Part shown: positions 18,854 through 28,633 of the stretch, one piece after another
Numbering within the stretch: the stretch's first letter is position 1
Layout of the letters: each line of letters begins with the position of its first letter
Source: an uncultured Lachnospiraceae bacterium
Lineage (GTDB): Bacteria > Bacillota > Clostridia > Lachnospirales > Lachnospiraceae
Direction of reading: 5' to 3'
NCBI GenBank assembly: GCA_947631955.1
Contig: CANRNJ010000004.1
Span: 145,329 to 209,328, forward strand
DNA: 64,000 nucleotides
Program-made: the position numbers and the translations under genes
The notes under the pieces: generated by a model
The model's input: only the letters and a program-made list of their open reading frames with translations
Database searches by the model: none
What the model was told of the DNA's origin: nothing

Positions 18854-19723
18854 ATGAAAGGAATCATACTTGCGGGCGGATCCGGCACGCGGCTGTATCC
18901 GCTGACGAAAGCTATCTCCAAACAGATCATGCCGGTATATGACAAACCGATGATCTACTATCCGCTGTCGATCCTGATGCTGGCGGGAATAAGAGATATC
19001 CTGATCATTTCAACTCCGCGGGATCTGCCAGTGTTCCGGGAACTGTTCGGAACCGGAGAACAGCTCGGACTGCGCATGGAATATGCGGTTCAGGAAAGCC
19101 CCAGAGGATTGGCGGACGCGTTTATCATCGGCGCGGATTTTATCGGTGCAGATAACGTGGCGCTTATACTTGGCGATAATATTTTCTACGGACAAAGTTT
19201 TTCCAAAGTGCTCAGGGAAGCTGCCGCCAGACAGTCGGGTGCGACTATTTTCGGATATTATGTGAGGGATCCGAGAGAATACGGCGTCGTGGAGTTCGAC
19301 GAGAACGGCAGGGCGTTATCCATAGAGGAGAAACCGGAAAACCCGAAGAGCAATTACGCGGTGCCAGGACTCTATTTCTACGACAATCAGGTGGTGGATA
19401 TTGCCGCGAACGTAAAACCCTCCGCAAGGGGAGAGATAGAGATCACAAGTATCAACAACGAGTATCTGCGCAGGGGAGAACTCTATGTAGAAACTCTGGG
19501 GCGCGGTTTCGCATGGCTGGATACGGGAAATCATGATTCGCTGTTGGACGCTGCGGATTTCGTAGCCGCTTTTCAGAAAAGGCAGGGACTATACATTTCC
19601 TGTATTGAGGAGATCGCATACAAAAGAGGATTTATTACAAAGGAACAACTGCTGAAACTGGCGGAGCCGCTCATGAAGACGGCATACGGCCAATATATGG
19701 TTGAGGTTGCAAATGGGCTCTAA
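18854..19723 (+). CDS. rmlA: Glucose-1-phosphate thymidylyltransferase
   Basis: A 289-aa nucleotidyltransferase starting [18 protein letters not shown], the classical RmlA signature, with the [10 protein letters not shown] and LGDNIFYG segments. It makes dTDP-glucose from glucose-1-phosphate, the first step of dTDP-rhamnose synthesis. The Met at 18854 has GGAGG 5 nt upstream and gives the normal family length. Its last 11 bases overlap the start of the second GH25 gene, so the two are translationally coupled. A phosphohexomutase gene 11 kb downstream in the same cluster could supply the glucose-1-phosphate. Confidence 0.96.
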   Translation: MKGIILAGGSGTRLYPLTKAISKQIMPVYDKPMIYYPLSILMLAGIRDILIISTPRDLPVFRELFGTGEQLGLRMEYAVQESPRGLADAFIIGADFIGADNVALILGDNIFYGQSFSKVLREAAARQSGATIFGYYVRDPREYGVVEFDENGRALSIEEKPENPKSNYAVPGLYFYDNQVVDIAANVKPSARGEIEITSINNEYLRRGELYVETLGRGFAWLDTGNHDSLLDAADFVAAFQKRQGLYISCIEEIAYKRGFITKEQLLKLAEPLMKTAYGQYMVEVANGL

Positions 19724-21065
19724 GAAAATGCGGAGAGTGCTGATCGCCATGATCGCTCTGTTTGTGGCGGTGATCGGCATCATAGCTGCGGTCAATCTTG
19801 ATACGGTGATGCAGAAACTGGGGCTTGCCCCGGCCAAACAGGCGGTCCAGACTGCGGATACGGCCGAACAGGCGGAGCCGGTGCAGTCCGGCGGAGATCT
19901 GTCGGCATTTCTTGACGACGAAACTTTTTTCGATCCGGAAGTGAAATTTAAAAGCATTGAGAGTTATTCCGGCAGGCGGGTTTCTCTTGTGATGAGTTCC
20001 GTTGCAAAGGATCTGCGCGTCATGATAGTGGACAGCATGGGCAGACTGGTAACGGGATTTCCTTTTGTAGTCAGGATACAGGAGATCGGAGAGTATACGG
20101 ATTCCAATGAGGACGGGATCGTCTATGTTGACGGGCTCCGGGCAGGGGAATACAGCGTTTCGCTGGAGGAGGCGCAGGGCTATATCGTCCCGAATACAAT
20201 CACCACGATCCAAGTCAGGCAGGACGTCGAGTACCGTGTCTTGGACGATATCGAGTATATGATATTGACGGAAGACGACGTCGATGCGGAAGAAGAGGAT
20301 AAATTCGTGCACAGCGCCGAAGAAACGGCGGACGGCAGCGAGAATACCGATCTGGAGTTCGGCAGCGGAAACGGCAGGCGGGGAATCGACGTATCGAAAT
20401 GGAATAAGACCATCGACTGGGAAAAAGTAAAAGAAGCCGGTGTAGAATTTGCCATTATCCGATGCGGTTACCGCGGTGCATCGACCGGTGCGCTGGTGCT
20501 GGATCCTATGTTTCAGGAGAATATAAAGGGCGCGGCCGCGGCGGGGATTCCCGTGGGAGTCTATTTCTTTACGCAGGCGGTCACCGAAGTGGAGGCCATA
20601 GAGGAGGCCAGTATGGTGATCAGCCTGATCAAGGATTACGATGTGGATTATCCGGTGTTCCTTGACAGTGAGAGCGCGGGCGGAACGGGAAGAGCCGACC
20701 AGCTGGACGCTTCGACGCGGACCCGGTGCCATAAGGCTTTTCTTGAAACGATCGCCTCTGCGGGTTATGAGTCGGGAGTCTATGCCTCGAAAAACTGGCT
20801 GAACAACAGATTGGATGCCGCTCAGCTGTCACAATATAAGATATGGATGGCGGAATATGCCGACGTGCCCACTTATGATAAGTATTATGATATGTGGCAG
20901 CACACGTCGAAAGGCACGGTGGACGGCATAGAAACCAAGGTGGACCTGGATATCAGTTATATGAATATCGATACCTCCATTGATCATGCAAGGGGATCTG
21001 AGGCGTACTCCGGAGTCATTGACGGCGACAGCGGAAATGTTCCGACCGGAACGGAGGAAGAATAG
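19713..21065 (+). CDS. Second membrane-anchored GH25 muramidase
   Basis: A 450-aa protein with an N-terminal anchor (about residues 8-28), a Cna-B/SpaA-like beta domain similar to that of the first GH25 protein, an acidic linker, and a GH25 domain from residue 224. The catalytic Asp318-x-Glu320 pair is kept (FLDSESAG). GAGG 6 nt upstream supports the ATG at 19713, which lies inside the end of rmlA. The shared domain order indicates that the two GH25 genes are paralogues, this one lacking the Ig-like and Cys-rich parts. Being embedded among rml genes suggests coordinated expression with polysaccharide synthesis. Confidence 0.92.
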   Translation: MGSKKMRRVLIAMIALFVAVIGIIAAVNLDTVMQKLGLAPAKQAVQTADTAEQAEPVQSGGDLSAFLDDETFFDPEVKFKSIESYSGRRVSLVMSSVAKDLRVMIVDSMGRLVTGFPFVVRIQEIGEYTDSNEDGIVYVDGLRAGEYSVSLEEAQGYIVPNTITTIQVRQDVEYRVLDDIEYMILTEDDVDAEEEDKFVHSAEETADGSENTDLEFGSGNGRRGIDVSKWNKTIDWEKVKEAGVEFAIIRCGYRGASTGALVLDPMFQENIKGAAAAGIPVGVYFFTQAVTEVEAIEEASMVISLIKDYDVDYPVFLDSESAGGTGRADQLDASTRTRCHKAFLETIASAGYESGVYASKNWLNNRLDAAQLSQYKIWMAEYADVPTYDKYYDMWQHTSKGTVDGIETKVDLDISYMNIDTSIDHARGSEAYSGVIDGDSGNVPTGTEEE

Positions 21066-21083
21066 ACATCTGCCAAAGGACGA

Positions 21084-21680
21084 ATGAATAAGACGATAGA
21101 AAGGGATATGGAGATCATGGGAAAAATAACAGTGGAAACATGCGGGATCGAAGGGCTGAAGGTGATCACCCCGACCGTGTTTGAAGACGCGCGCGGTTAC
21201 TTTATGGAGAGTTATAACTATAACGATTACAAAGAGGCCGGGATCGATCAGATCTTTGTTCAGGACAACCAGTCCGCATCGCGGAAAGGCGTTCTCCGGG
21301 GACTGCATTTTCAGATCGATTATCCGCAGGACAAACTGGTGCGCGTCCTGCGCGGGGAGGTCTATGACGTTGCGGTGGACCTGCGTCAGGGCTCGGCCAC
21401 TTACGGCAAGTGGTACGGCGTGCTTTTGTCCGAGGAGAATAAGAAACAGTTTTTTGTTCCGAAGAATTTTGCGCATGGATTTTATGTGGTGTCCGATTAC
21501 GCGGAATTTGCATACAAGTGTACGGATTTCTATCATCCGAACGACGAGGGCGGTATCCTTTGGAACGATCCCGACGTCGGCGTGAAATGGCCGATACCGG
21601 AAGGGACCAGTCCGATCTTGTCCGATAAGGATACCCGGAATCAGGGATTTGAGGAGTTTACCAGAAAATATCGTAAATAA
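21084..21680 (+). CDS. rmlC: dTDP-4-dehydrorhamnose 3,5-epimerase
   Basis: A cupin-fold protein with the RmlC signatures FEDARGYFMESYN, VQDNQSAS, GVLRGLHFQ (catalytic His region) and FAHGFYV. It converts dTDP-4-keto-6-deoxyglucose to the L-lyxo epimer. The start is uncertain: the Met at 21084 gives 198 aa, with AAGGA close by, while Mets at 21108 and 21117 give the more usual N terminus. No rmlD (final reductase) is seen in the window, so the pathway must be completed elsewhere or end in a different 6-deoxysugar. Confidence 0.94.
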   Translation: MNKTIERDMEIMGKITVETCGIEGLKVITPTVFEDARGYFMESYNYNDYKEAGIDQIFVQDNQSASRKGVLRGLHFQIDYPQDKLVRVLRGEVYDVAVDLRQGSATYGKWYGVLLSEENKKQFFVPKNFAHGFYVVSDYAEFAYKCTDFYHPNDEGGILWNDPDVGVKWPIPEGTSPILSDKDTRNQGFEEFTRKYRK

Positions 21681-21716
21681 TCCGAAGGAAATCGTTACAG
21701 CAGAGGATTTGCAGGC

Positions 21717-22748
21717 GTGAAAAAAACAGGATGTGATAATAACCCGGATCGTAAGGCCAGATATTTTAAAAAGCCCGCAGGAATAGCAATATTCTGGGGG
21801 CTTGGACTGATTTTGGCACTGGTGCTTGTCAACCACCACAATCCGTTGGCGGACCAAGTGACAGAGCAGATGAAAAAGTTCAGCGGCTGTGTGCTGATCG
21901 TCTTTACCTGCGCTATTTTTGCCATCTACTATGACAGGATCATGACGATTCCGGCGGAACTGTTCCAGAGCAGGAAACTGATCTGGAAGCTGTCCAAGAA
22001 TGATTTTAAAAAGCGCTATGCAGGTTCGTATCTGGGCATCGTTTGGGCGATGGCCCAGCCGGTCGTTACCGTGGTGATGTACTGGATCGTGTTCGACAAG
22101 GTGTTTGACACGAGAAGCCAGATGGTGGCAAGCGGACTCAATGTGCCCTATGTGCTGTACCTGACGGCGGGACTGGTACCGTGGTTTTACTTTTCGGAAG
22201 CGATCACGCAGGGCACCATGGCGCTGATCGAGTATAATTATCTTGTCAAAAAAGTAGTGTTCAATATCAGTATTCTTCCGATCATCAAAGTGATCGCCGC
22301 TACTTTTATCCATATCTTCTTTGTGGCGGTATTGCTGTTGGTGGCTGTGGGATACGGTTATTATCCGAGCATCTATACGCTGCAGCTGATATATTACAGC
22401 CTCTGTATGTTCCTTCTGGTGCTGGGCATGAGTTATCTGACCTGCGCGCTGGTCGTATTTATCAGGGATCTGCAGCAGATCATCAGTATCGCCCTGCAGA
22501 TCGGCATGTGGGCGACGCCGATCCTCTGGGATATTTCGATGCTTAAAACGGACAATATGAAGACGCTTTTTAAACTGAATCCGCTTGTCTATGTGGTAAA
22601 CGGCTACAGGAGCGCGATCTATGAGAAAGAGTGGTTTTGGGAGCATTTCTACTCCTCCACTTATTTCTGGATCTTTACGATCAGTCTGTTTTGTATCGGC
22701 ACGCTCATTTTCAGGAAACTAAGGGTGCATTTTGCGGATGTGCTTTAA
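21717..22748 (+). CDS. ABC-2 polysaccharide export permease (Wzm-like)
   Basis: A 343-aa permease. After an N-terminal extension with two membrane segments comes the standard Wzm/TagG-type core (DFKKRYAGSYLGIVWAMAQP, then five to six membrane segments ending near FRKLRVHFADVL). It starts with GTG, with GAGG about 10 nt upstream; an ATG at the beginning of the core would drop the extension. It pairs with the ATPase gene 17 nt downstream to export an undecaprenyl-linked glycan. The extra N-terminal membrane pair is longer than in typical O-antigen permeases. Confidence 0.9.
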   Translation: MKKTGCDNNPDRKARYFKKPAGIAIFWGLGLILALVLVNHHNPLADQVTEQMKKFSGCVLIVFTCAIFAIYYDRIMTIPAELFQSRKLIWKLSKNDFKKRYAGSYLGIVWAMAQPVVTVVMYWIVFDKVFDTRSQMVASGLNVPYVLYLTAGLVPWFYFSEAITQGTMALIEYNYLVKKVVFNISILPIIKVIAATFIHIFFVAVLLLVAVGYGYYPSIYTLQLIYYSLCMFLLVLGMSYLTCALVVFIRDLQQIISIALQIGMWATPILWDISMLKTDNMKTLFKLNPLVYVVNGYRSAIYEKEWFWEHFYSSTYFWIFTISLFCIGTLIFRKLRVHFADVL

Positions 22749-22765
22749 TTCAGGGATAAAAGATT

Positions 22766-24088
22766 ATGCATAATGATACGATTGCGATTCAGGTGACCAA
22801 TCTGGAAAAAGTCTATAAGCTGTATGACAAACCGTCTGACCGGATCAAGGAGGCGCTCGGCTTCGGCCGCGGCAGGCACCATACGGAGCATCACGCCCTG
22901 AAGGGGGTGAACCTGACGGTGCGGCAGGGCGAGTGCATCGGGATCATCGGGACAAACGGATCAGGAAAATCTACTATCTTGAAGATCATCACGGGCGTCC
23001 TGAACCCGACCAGCGGCGATGTGGCCGTAAACGGGCGTATCTCCGCGCTGTTGGAGCTTGGCGCAGGATTCAATATGGAATATAACGGGATCGAGAATAT
23101 CTATCTGAACGGGACCATGATCGGTTTCAGCGAGAAAGAGATCAAGGAGAAGATGGACGCCATTCTGGAATTTGCCGATATCGGCGAGTATGTATATCAG
23201 CCGGTCAAGACCTATTCAAGCGGTATGTTCGTGCGGCTTGCCTTTGCGGTGGCGATCAACATCGATCCGGAGATCCTCATAGTAGACGAGGCGCTCTCCG
23301 TCGGAGATGTTTTTTTTCAGGCAAAATGCTATCATAAATTCGAAGAATTTAAATCCATGGGAAAGACGATCGTGTTCGTGAGCCATGATCTGAGCAGTAT
23401 CAGCAAGTACTGCGACCGGGTCGTGCTTCTCAATCAGGGCGTTAAACTGGGAGAAGGCGAGCCCAAGAAGATGATCGATATCTATAAGCAGGTGCTGGTG
23501 GGACAGTATGCGTTACCGGAATCCGGGACGGACAGTCTGCTGGACGATGAGGACGTGCGCTCTGCCGCCGGTGGACAGCGCCCGAAGGCATCGGCAGAGC
23601 ATACCCCGGACGCCGCAGCGAAGGAACGGCAGTCAGCAGAAAACCCTGAGCTTTTGGAGTACGGGTCTAAAAAGGCTGTGATCACGGAATACTATATCAC
23701 GGACGAAAAGGGAAACAGGACGCCTGCGATCCTGAAGGGAAGCACGTTCGCGATCCATATGAAAGTGCGTATGGAGGAGCATATCAGCGCGCCGATCTTT
23801 GCTTTTACGATCAAGAATGTAAAAGGGACGGAGATCACCGGTACGAACACCATGTTTGAAAAGGCGTTTTTGGAGCCGGTGGAAGCGGGTGAAGAACGGG
23901 AAGTGACTTTTACGCAGGAAATGAATCTTCAGGGCGGGGATTATCTCTTGTCCTTGGGAGTCACGGGGTATGAGAACGACGATTTTACGGTGTACCATAG
24001 ACTGTACGATGTACTGGATCTGACGGTTATCTCCGATAAGGACACGGTCGGATTCTATGACATGAACTCAAAGGTAGAGGTGCATTGA
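22766..24088 (+). CDS. ABC exporter ATPase with Wzt C-terminal domain
   Basis: A 440-aa ATPase. Walker A is GTNGSGKST (from residue 62), the signature YSSGMFVRLAFA precedes Walker B (ILIVDEALSVGD). A low-complexity linker (about 245-290) leads to a C-terminal beta-sandwich of about 150 residues matching the layout of Wzt_C domains. In E. coli O8/O9a, that domain binds the modified non-reducing end of the glycan and makes export depend on chain capping. The next gene encodes a methyltransferase/kinase-like protein, which fits the same logic here. Confidence 0.92.
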   Translation: MHNDTIAIQVTNLEKVYKLYDKPSDRIKEALGFGRGRHHTEHHALKGVNLTVRQGECIGIIGTNGSGKSTILKIITGVLNPTSGDVAVNGRISALLELGAGFNMEYNGIENIYLNGTMIGFSEKEIKEKMDAILEFADIGEYVYQPVKTYSSGMFVRLAFAVAINIDPEILIVDEALSVGDVFFQAKCYHKFEEFKSMGKTIVFVSHDLSSISKYCDRVVLLNQGVKLGEGEPKKMIDIYKQVLVGQYALPESGTDSLLDDEDVRSAAGGQRPKASAEHTPDAAAKERQSAENPELLEYGSKKAVITEYYITDEKGNRTPAILKGSTFAIHMKVRMEEHISAPIFAFTIKNVKGTEITGTNTMFEKAFLEPVEAGEEREVTFTQEMNLQGGDYLLSLGVTGYENDDFTVYHRLYDVLDLTVISDKDTVGFYDMNSKVEVH

Positions 24089-24112
24089 CAGGAAGGCGCA
24101 GGAATATAGACA

Positions 24113-26191
24113 ATGTCTGGAGATCATATTGAGGAAATCGGCAGGATAAAACTGAATCTGAAACATTACCCCGGCGAGGACTATTACTGCGACGGTGAAG
24201 TAGAAGACGAACTTTTGGATATCGCCCGTAATTATTCGCAGGCGGAGTATGGGCGGATCATTGAGGAGCGGCGCAGCTGGCCTATATTGTATCATCTGTC
24301 GCCGCTGAGAGAGAATATCGTGGAGTGGCTGCCGATCACAAAAGATATGAAGGTGTTGGAGGTGGGTTCCGGCTGCGGCGCAGTCACGGGAGCGCTCGCG
24401 AGGAAGGCGGGCGAGGTGTCCTGCATAGAATTGTCCCGCAAAAGGAGCCGGATCAATGCCTATCGCCATATGGATGCGGATAACGTAACGATCCATGTAG
24501 GGAACTTTCAGGATGTGGAGCCGGATCTGGACTGTGACTACGATTATATCTGCCTGATCGGCGTGTTCGAGTATGCGCAGGCATATATAGAGTCGAGCAC
24601 CCCCTATGTGGACTTCCTGAACATTATCCGGAAACATGTCAAAGCGGACGGGCATATCGCGATAGCGATTGAGAATAAGTTCGGACTGAAATACTGGGCA
24701 GGCTGCCAGGAAGATCATCTGGGCACTTATTTCAGCAGTCTGGAGGATTATCCCGACGGCGGCGTGGTGAGGACATTTACGGCGGACGGGCTGCGCAGAA
24801 TCGCGGGCCAGTGCGGATATCGGCAGGCATGGATGTATTATCCCTATCCCGATTATAAATTTATGACCTGTCTGTACTCCGACGACAGACTTCCGAAGAC
24901 CGGTGAGCTCACTCTTAACATGCGCAATTTTGACCGGGAGAGATTGGCACTGTTTGACGAGAAAAAGGTGTTCGATACGATCCTTCAGGAGGAACAGTTC
25001 CCGCTGTTCTCCAATTCCTATATGATGCTTCTGGGACCCGAACCGGAAGAAAAATATGTGAAATATTCCAATGACAGGCTGCCGCAGTTCTGCATTAAGA
25101 CTGTTCTTTGCAGGACGGGATCGGAGAAAATAATAGAAAAACACCCGTTATGCGAAGAAGCATATGACCATATCAGAAAGACTGCGGAGGCCTACCGCGG
25201 ACTGGCCGAGCGGTATGCGGGAAGCGGACTGTCCATTAACCGCTGCTCTCTGGCAGAGGATCCGCACCCGTATCTGCGTCTGGAGTATCTTGAAGGCAGA
25301 ACGCTTGCGGAGATCATGGACGAGAGATTGGCGCACAATGATGAGGAAGGTTTCCAAAGCCTGTTTGACGAATACCTTAAGCGCATTGCGGTTGGCGGAC
25401 AAGAGAAAACGTCTGACTACGATCTTGTTTTTTCAAACATTATTGTACCGGATAACATAAATAACACATGGAACGTTATCGACTGCGAATGGAGTTTTGA
25501 GCAGCCCATCGAAACAAAACAAATTGCTTTCCGGGCGGTGTATTGTTATCTGTTGGAAGATGAAAAAAGAAATATATTAAATCAAGATTTAATATTTAAG
25601 AAGCTCCGGATCGACCAGACGGATGCGGAGCAGTACCGAAAACAGGAAATGAGATTTCAAAAATATATCACGGGCAGAAAAATGTCGATGGCAGAGATAA
25701 GAGATAACATTGGTTATCCTGTCTACACGCTGGAAGCGTTCCAAAGAGGGCAGGCGGCGGCAGGGGCCGAAAGCCGTGTACAGATCTACGAAGATACCGG
25801 CAGCGGATTTAGTGAGGAACAGTCTTATTTCCTTGACGAAAACATGGGCAGTCAGATCCGCGTCACTCCGGAGGGTATGACGGAATTGGAACTGGCGGTG
25901 GCAGGCGGACGGAGCGCGCTGCGGATCGACCCCGGCAGCGAATCCTGCATGGTCTACATTCAGGAGATCAGATGGAACGGGGAGCCGTTGCCGTGGAAAG
26001 GAAAGCGGATAACGGCCAACGGATTCAAAGTCGGTGACAATACCTATGTGTTTCCCACTCAGGACCCCAATATTACGGTTTCTCTGGCGGGAATACACAG
26101 CGAAGCGGATAATCTGATGCAGGTCCGCATGGAAGTGACAAGGCTTCCGGAAGAAACGGCAAAGCACATTAAAAAAAGGGGTTTGCTCTGA
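24113..26191 (+). CDS. Fused SAM methyltransferase / kinase-like protein (WbdD-type cap candidate)
   Basis: A 692-aa protein. Residues ~40-270 form a class I methyltransferase (LEVGSGCGAVTGAL, from residue 82). Residues ~310-500 look like an aminoglycoside/protein-kinase fold: a catalytic-loop Asp437 with Asn442 exactly five residues on (DLVFSN), then Asp457 (VIDCEW) in the DFG position. The last ~130 residues appear to be a beta domain also seen at the ends of neighbouring glycosyltransferases. E. coli WbdD has the same methyltransferase-kinase order and terminates O9a chains for Wzt recognition. The gene follows wzt by 24 nt. The chain-terminator role is an inference. Confidence 0.75.
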   Translation: MSGDHIEEIGRIKLNLKHYPGEDYYCDGEVEDELLDIARNYSQAEYGRIIEERRSWPILYHLSPLRENIVEWLPITKDMKVLEVGSGCGAVTGALARKAGEVSCIELSRKRSRINAYRHMDADNVTIHVGNFQDVEPDLDCDYDYICLIGVFEYAQAYIESSTPYVDFLNIIRKHVKADGHIAIAIENKFGLKYWAGCQEDHLGTYFSSLEDYPDGGVVRTFTADGLRRIAGQCGYRQAWMYYPYPDYKFMTCLYSDDRLPKTGELTLNMRNFDRERLALFDEKKVFDTILQEEQFPLFSNSYMMLLGPEPEEKYVKYSNDRLPQFCIKTVLCRTGSEKIIEKHPLCEEAYDHIRKTAEAYRGLAERYAGSGLSINRCSLAEDPHPYLRLEYLEGRTLAEIMDERLAHNDEEGFQSLFDEYLKRIAVGGQEKTSDYDLVFSNIIVPDNINNTWNVIDCEWSFEQPIETKQIAFRAVYCYLLEDEKRNILNQDLIFKKLRIDQTDAEQYRKQEMRFQKYITGRKMSMAEIRDNIGYPVYTLEAFQRGQAAAGAESRVQIYEDTGSGFSEEQSYFLDENMGSQIRVTPEGMTELELAVAGGRSALRIDPGSESCMVYIQEIRWNGEPLPWKGKRITANGFKVGDNTYVFPTQDPNITVSLAGIHSEADNLMQVRMEVTRLPEETAKHIKKRGLL

Positions 26192-26194
26192 TCG

Positions 26195-28576
26195 ATGAGA
26201 GAACAATCGGGTCGTTATGACTGGGCCGCCTACTATGCGGCAGAATATGAGAAGGAAAGAAAAGAAAATATCGTGCTGGCAGGTAAAATAGCCGACGCAC
26301 AGAGGCGGCAGACGGATCTGGAGGGCAGCTTGAACCGTATTTATGCCAGTCCTTTCTGGAAGGCGGCCGGTCCTTTGCGGAAATTGTACCACGGATTGAA
26401 GGGCGGCGTGCGTCGGCATAAAGACACGGACAGGAGTTTGGAAACGAACCCCTGTCTTCTGCGTTATAAACGGGAACTGTACCGCCAGCAGCATCCCTAT
26501 CTGGAATGGATACGCGAAGAAAATAACACGGGCCACGATAAAATAACGGATGTTACAGGATGGTGCGCGATCCGGATCCCGGAGTCGGATATCATGATCC
26601 TGACTTATGGCAGGGGGAAATTATCGGGCAGCACGTTCGATAGAATTAAATCTTGTTTTAATAATAAGAAAAATTGTATGATCGCCTATGCCGACGAAGA
26701 TTTTTACTGGCAGGATCCCCGCCTGCGGATGTGTCCGTGGTTCAAACCGGATTACTCTCCGGACACTCTGCTTGCCTTTAACTATTGGGGACATATGGCG
26801 GCGGTCAGAGCCGACCTGCTGTCGGATGTGCTCAGCGGTGAAGGAGCGGTTTCCAAGGACGAAAAGAGCAGCCAGACGGCACGTTTTTATGAGATATGTC
26901 TGCGTCTGGAGGAAACGGTGCAGAGAAGGTGCATGGTGAGCGGCATCCCGGCCGGTGAGAGCATCTGCCATATCGACGATGTCCTTTATCATCAGGAATA
27001 TGAAGCCTCGGCGGAAACGAAGCGCATGATGGAGGGGACAGAGGATCCGGAAGAGCGTTTTGAAATAGCCGAACAGTGTCTGATAAAGGAACTGGAAAGC
27101 GGCAGGTATCTGGCGGGAGCAGGGAAGGACTGCGCTGCGGTCAGGGAGGCGGCGCTTGCCAGACGGGGCATCAAAGCGAGCCTTATAAGCGGACAGGAAC
27201 CGGATCTTTACCATGTGCTCTACGACACATCCATATCCGGCAGAGAGCGGTGCGCCCGCGCTCAGAGTCCCAACGGACATATGCAGCCGCATCATGTGGT
27301 ATCCGTAGTGATCCTGTCCAAAGATCATCCCGGTGTGCTGGAACGGTGCCTTGATTCTTTTCGGAAAAAGACGGAATATGTCTATTATGAGTGGATCGTC
27401 GTGGATAACGGGAGCAGCGGGCCGAACCGGGAGAAGATGGAAGAACTGCAGCGCAGATACGGATTCGTCTATCTGTATGAGCCGATGCCCTTCAATTTCT
27501 CCAAAATGTGCAACATGGGCGTAAAGCGGGCATCGGGCGATCTGATCCTGTTTATGAATGATGATATCGAGATCGTCGAACAGAGCTGGCTGAGGCGCAT
27601 GGCAGGTCAGGCCCTGCAGCCGCAGACAGGCGCCGTAGGGGCAAAATTGTGGTATTCGGGGACCAGGAACATTCAACATGCAGGCATCACCAATATGCAG
27701 ATTGGACCGTCCCACAAACTGGTCACGTTCCCGGACGACCGGGATTATTATTATGGACGCAGCCGGGTCGTATACGATATGATAGGAGTAACGGGAGCCT
27801 GCCTGATGGTGAGCCGTGAGAAATATGAGGAAATAGGCGGCTTGGACGAAACGATGCCGGTGGCGTACAACGATGTGGATCTCTGCTTCCGGCTGATCGA
27901 AGCCGGGTATTACAATGTGCAGCGGAACGACGCCGTGTTGTATCACCACGAATCTTTGAGCAGAGGATCGGATGAACAGGACGAGGGCAAATGGGAGAGG
28001 CTCCTTGCCGAGAAAGAACGCCTTTATCGGAAACATCCCCGCATGTTAGGCAGGGATGCCTTTTATCACAGAGCTTTGGTCGATAATGCGTCCGATTACA
28101 GGTGTAATTATAAATTTCCGTATGAAGAGCAGCTGCGGACGGCGGACGTTGAACCGCTTTCTTCCGAATGGATCGGCAAAGCGGATCAAAACCGTCTGCG
28201 GCTGACGATAGACCACGCGCGGATACAGCACAAGATCCATGCAGATGAACCGGACATATTATGGATCATGGGTTGGTGTTATATACCGGGCGCAGACAAT
28301 GCGCTTTACGACAAGCATGTGCTGCTGCGCGCGGAAGAAAGAGGCGGGAAGGACGAGAAGACGGAGGGATATACCGCCGTGCCGTTTGACTGGAACCGCA
28401 GGGATGTGGAATCCATCCTGCCCATGGAACGGAATGTGGGTCTGGCGGGGTTCGTGCTGCGCGTCAGATGCGGGGATCTGCAGCCGGGAAGTTACCGCGT
28501 CGGTATGCTGTGTACGGATGGGCAGGAAGAAAGGACGCTTGCGTGGAGCGATAAAATTTTTACGCTGGAGTCATAG
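26195..28576 (+). CDS. Tandem GT2 glycosyltransferase (first half degenerate)
   Basis: A 793-aa protein: a short N-terminal helical/coiled-coil region, a degraded GT2 half (ADEDFYW and KPDYSPDTL segments remain, but no complete N-terminal nucleotide-binding motif), then a complete GT2 domain starting VVSVVILSKDHPGVLERCLDSF. That domain has the DNGSSG and MNDDIEI (DxD-type) motifs and the GACLMVSREKYEEIGGLDE acceptor region. A C-terminal beta domain of about 130 residues ends the protein. It begins 3 nt after the methyltransferase/kinase stop. It is predicted to add sugars to the exported polysaccharide. Confidence 0.85.
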   Translation: MREQSGRYDWAAYYAAEYEKERKENIVLAGKIADAQRRQTDLEGSLNRIYASPFWKAAGPLRKLYHGLKGGVRRHKDTDRSLETNPCLLRYKRELYRQQHPYLEWIREENNTGHDKITDVTGWCAIRIPESDIMILTYGRGKLSGSTFDRIKSCFNNKKNCMIAYADEDFYWQDPRLRMCPWFKPDYSPDTLLAFNYWGHMAAVRADLLSDVLSGEGAVSKDEKSSQTARFYEICLRLEETVQRRCMVSGIPAGESICHIDDVLYHQEYEASAETKRMMEGTEDPEERFEIAEQCLIKELESGRYLAGAGKDCAAVREAALARRGIKASLISGQEPDLYHVLYDTSISGRERCARAQSPNGHMQPHHVVSVVILSKDHPGVLERCLDSFRKKTEYVYYEWIVVDNGSSGPNREKMEELQRRYGFVYLYEPMPFNFSKMCNMGVKRASGDLILFMNDDIEIVEQSWLRRMAGQALQPQTGAVGAKLWYSGTRNIQHAGITNMQIGPSHKLVTFPDDRDYYYGRSRVVYDMIGVTGACLMVSREKYEEIGGLDETMPVAYNDVDLCFRLIEAGYYNVQRNDAVLYHHESLSRGSDEQDEGKWERLLAEKERLYRKHPRMLGRDAFYHRALVDNASDYRCNYKFPYEEQLRTADVEPLSSEWIGKADQNRLRLTIDHARIQHKIHADEPDILWIMGWCYIPGADNALYDKHVLLRAEERGGKDEKTEGYTAVPFDWNRRDVESILPMERNVGLAGFVLRVRCGDLQPGSYRVGMLCTDGQEERTLAWSDKIFTLES

Positions 28577-28633
28577 AAAAGGACCGCCGTCCGCCAAAAG
28601 GGTATCGCCGCTTTATAGAAAGGGTATCGCCGT

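Noticed and set aside
20829..22646. A 605-codon minus-strand open frame across the second GH25, rmlC and wzm genes
   Set aside because: Antisense to three clearly identified genes, with a His/Arg-rich translation of no known type.
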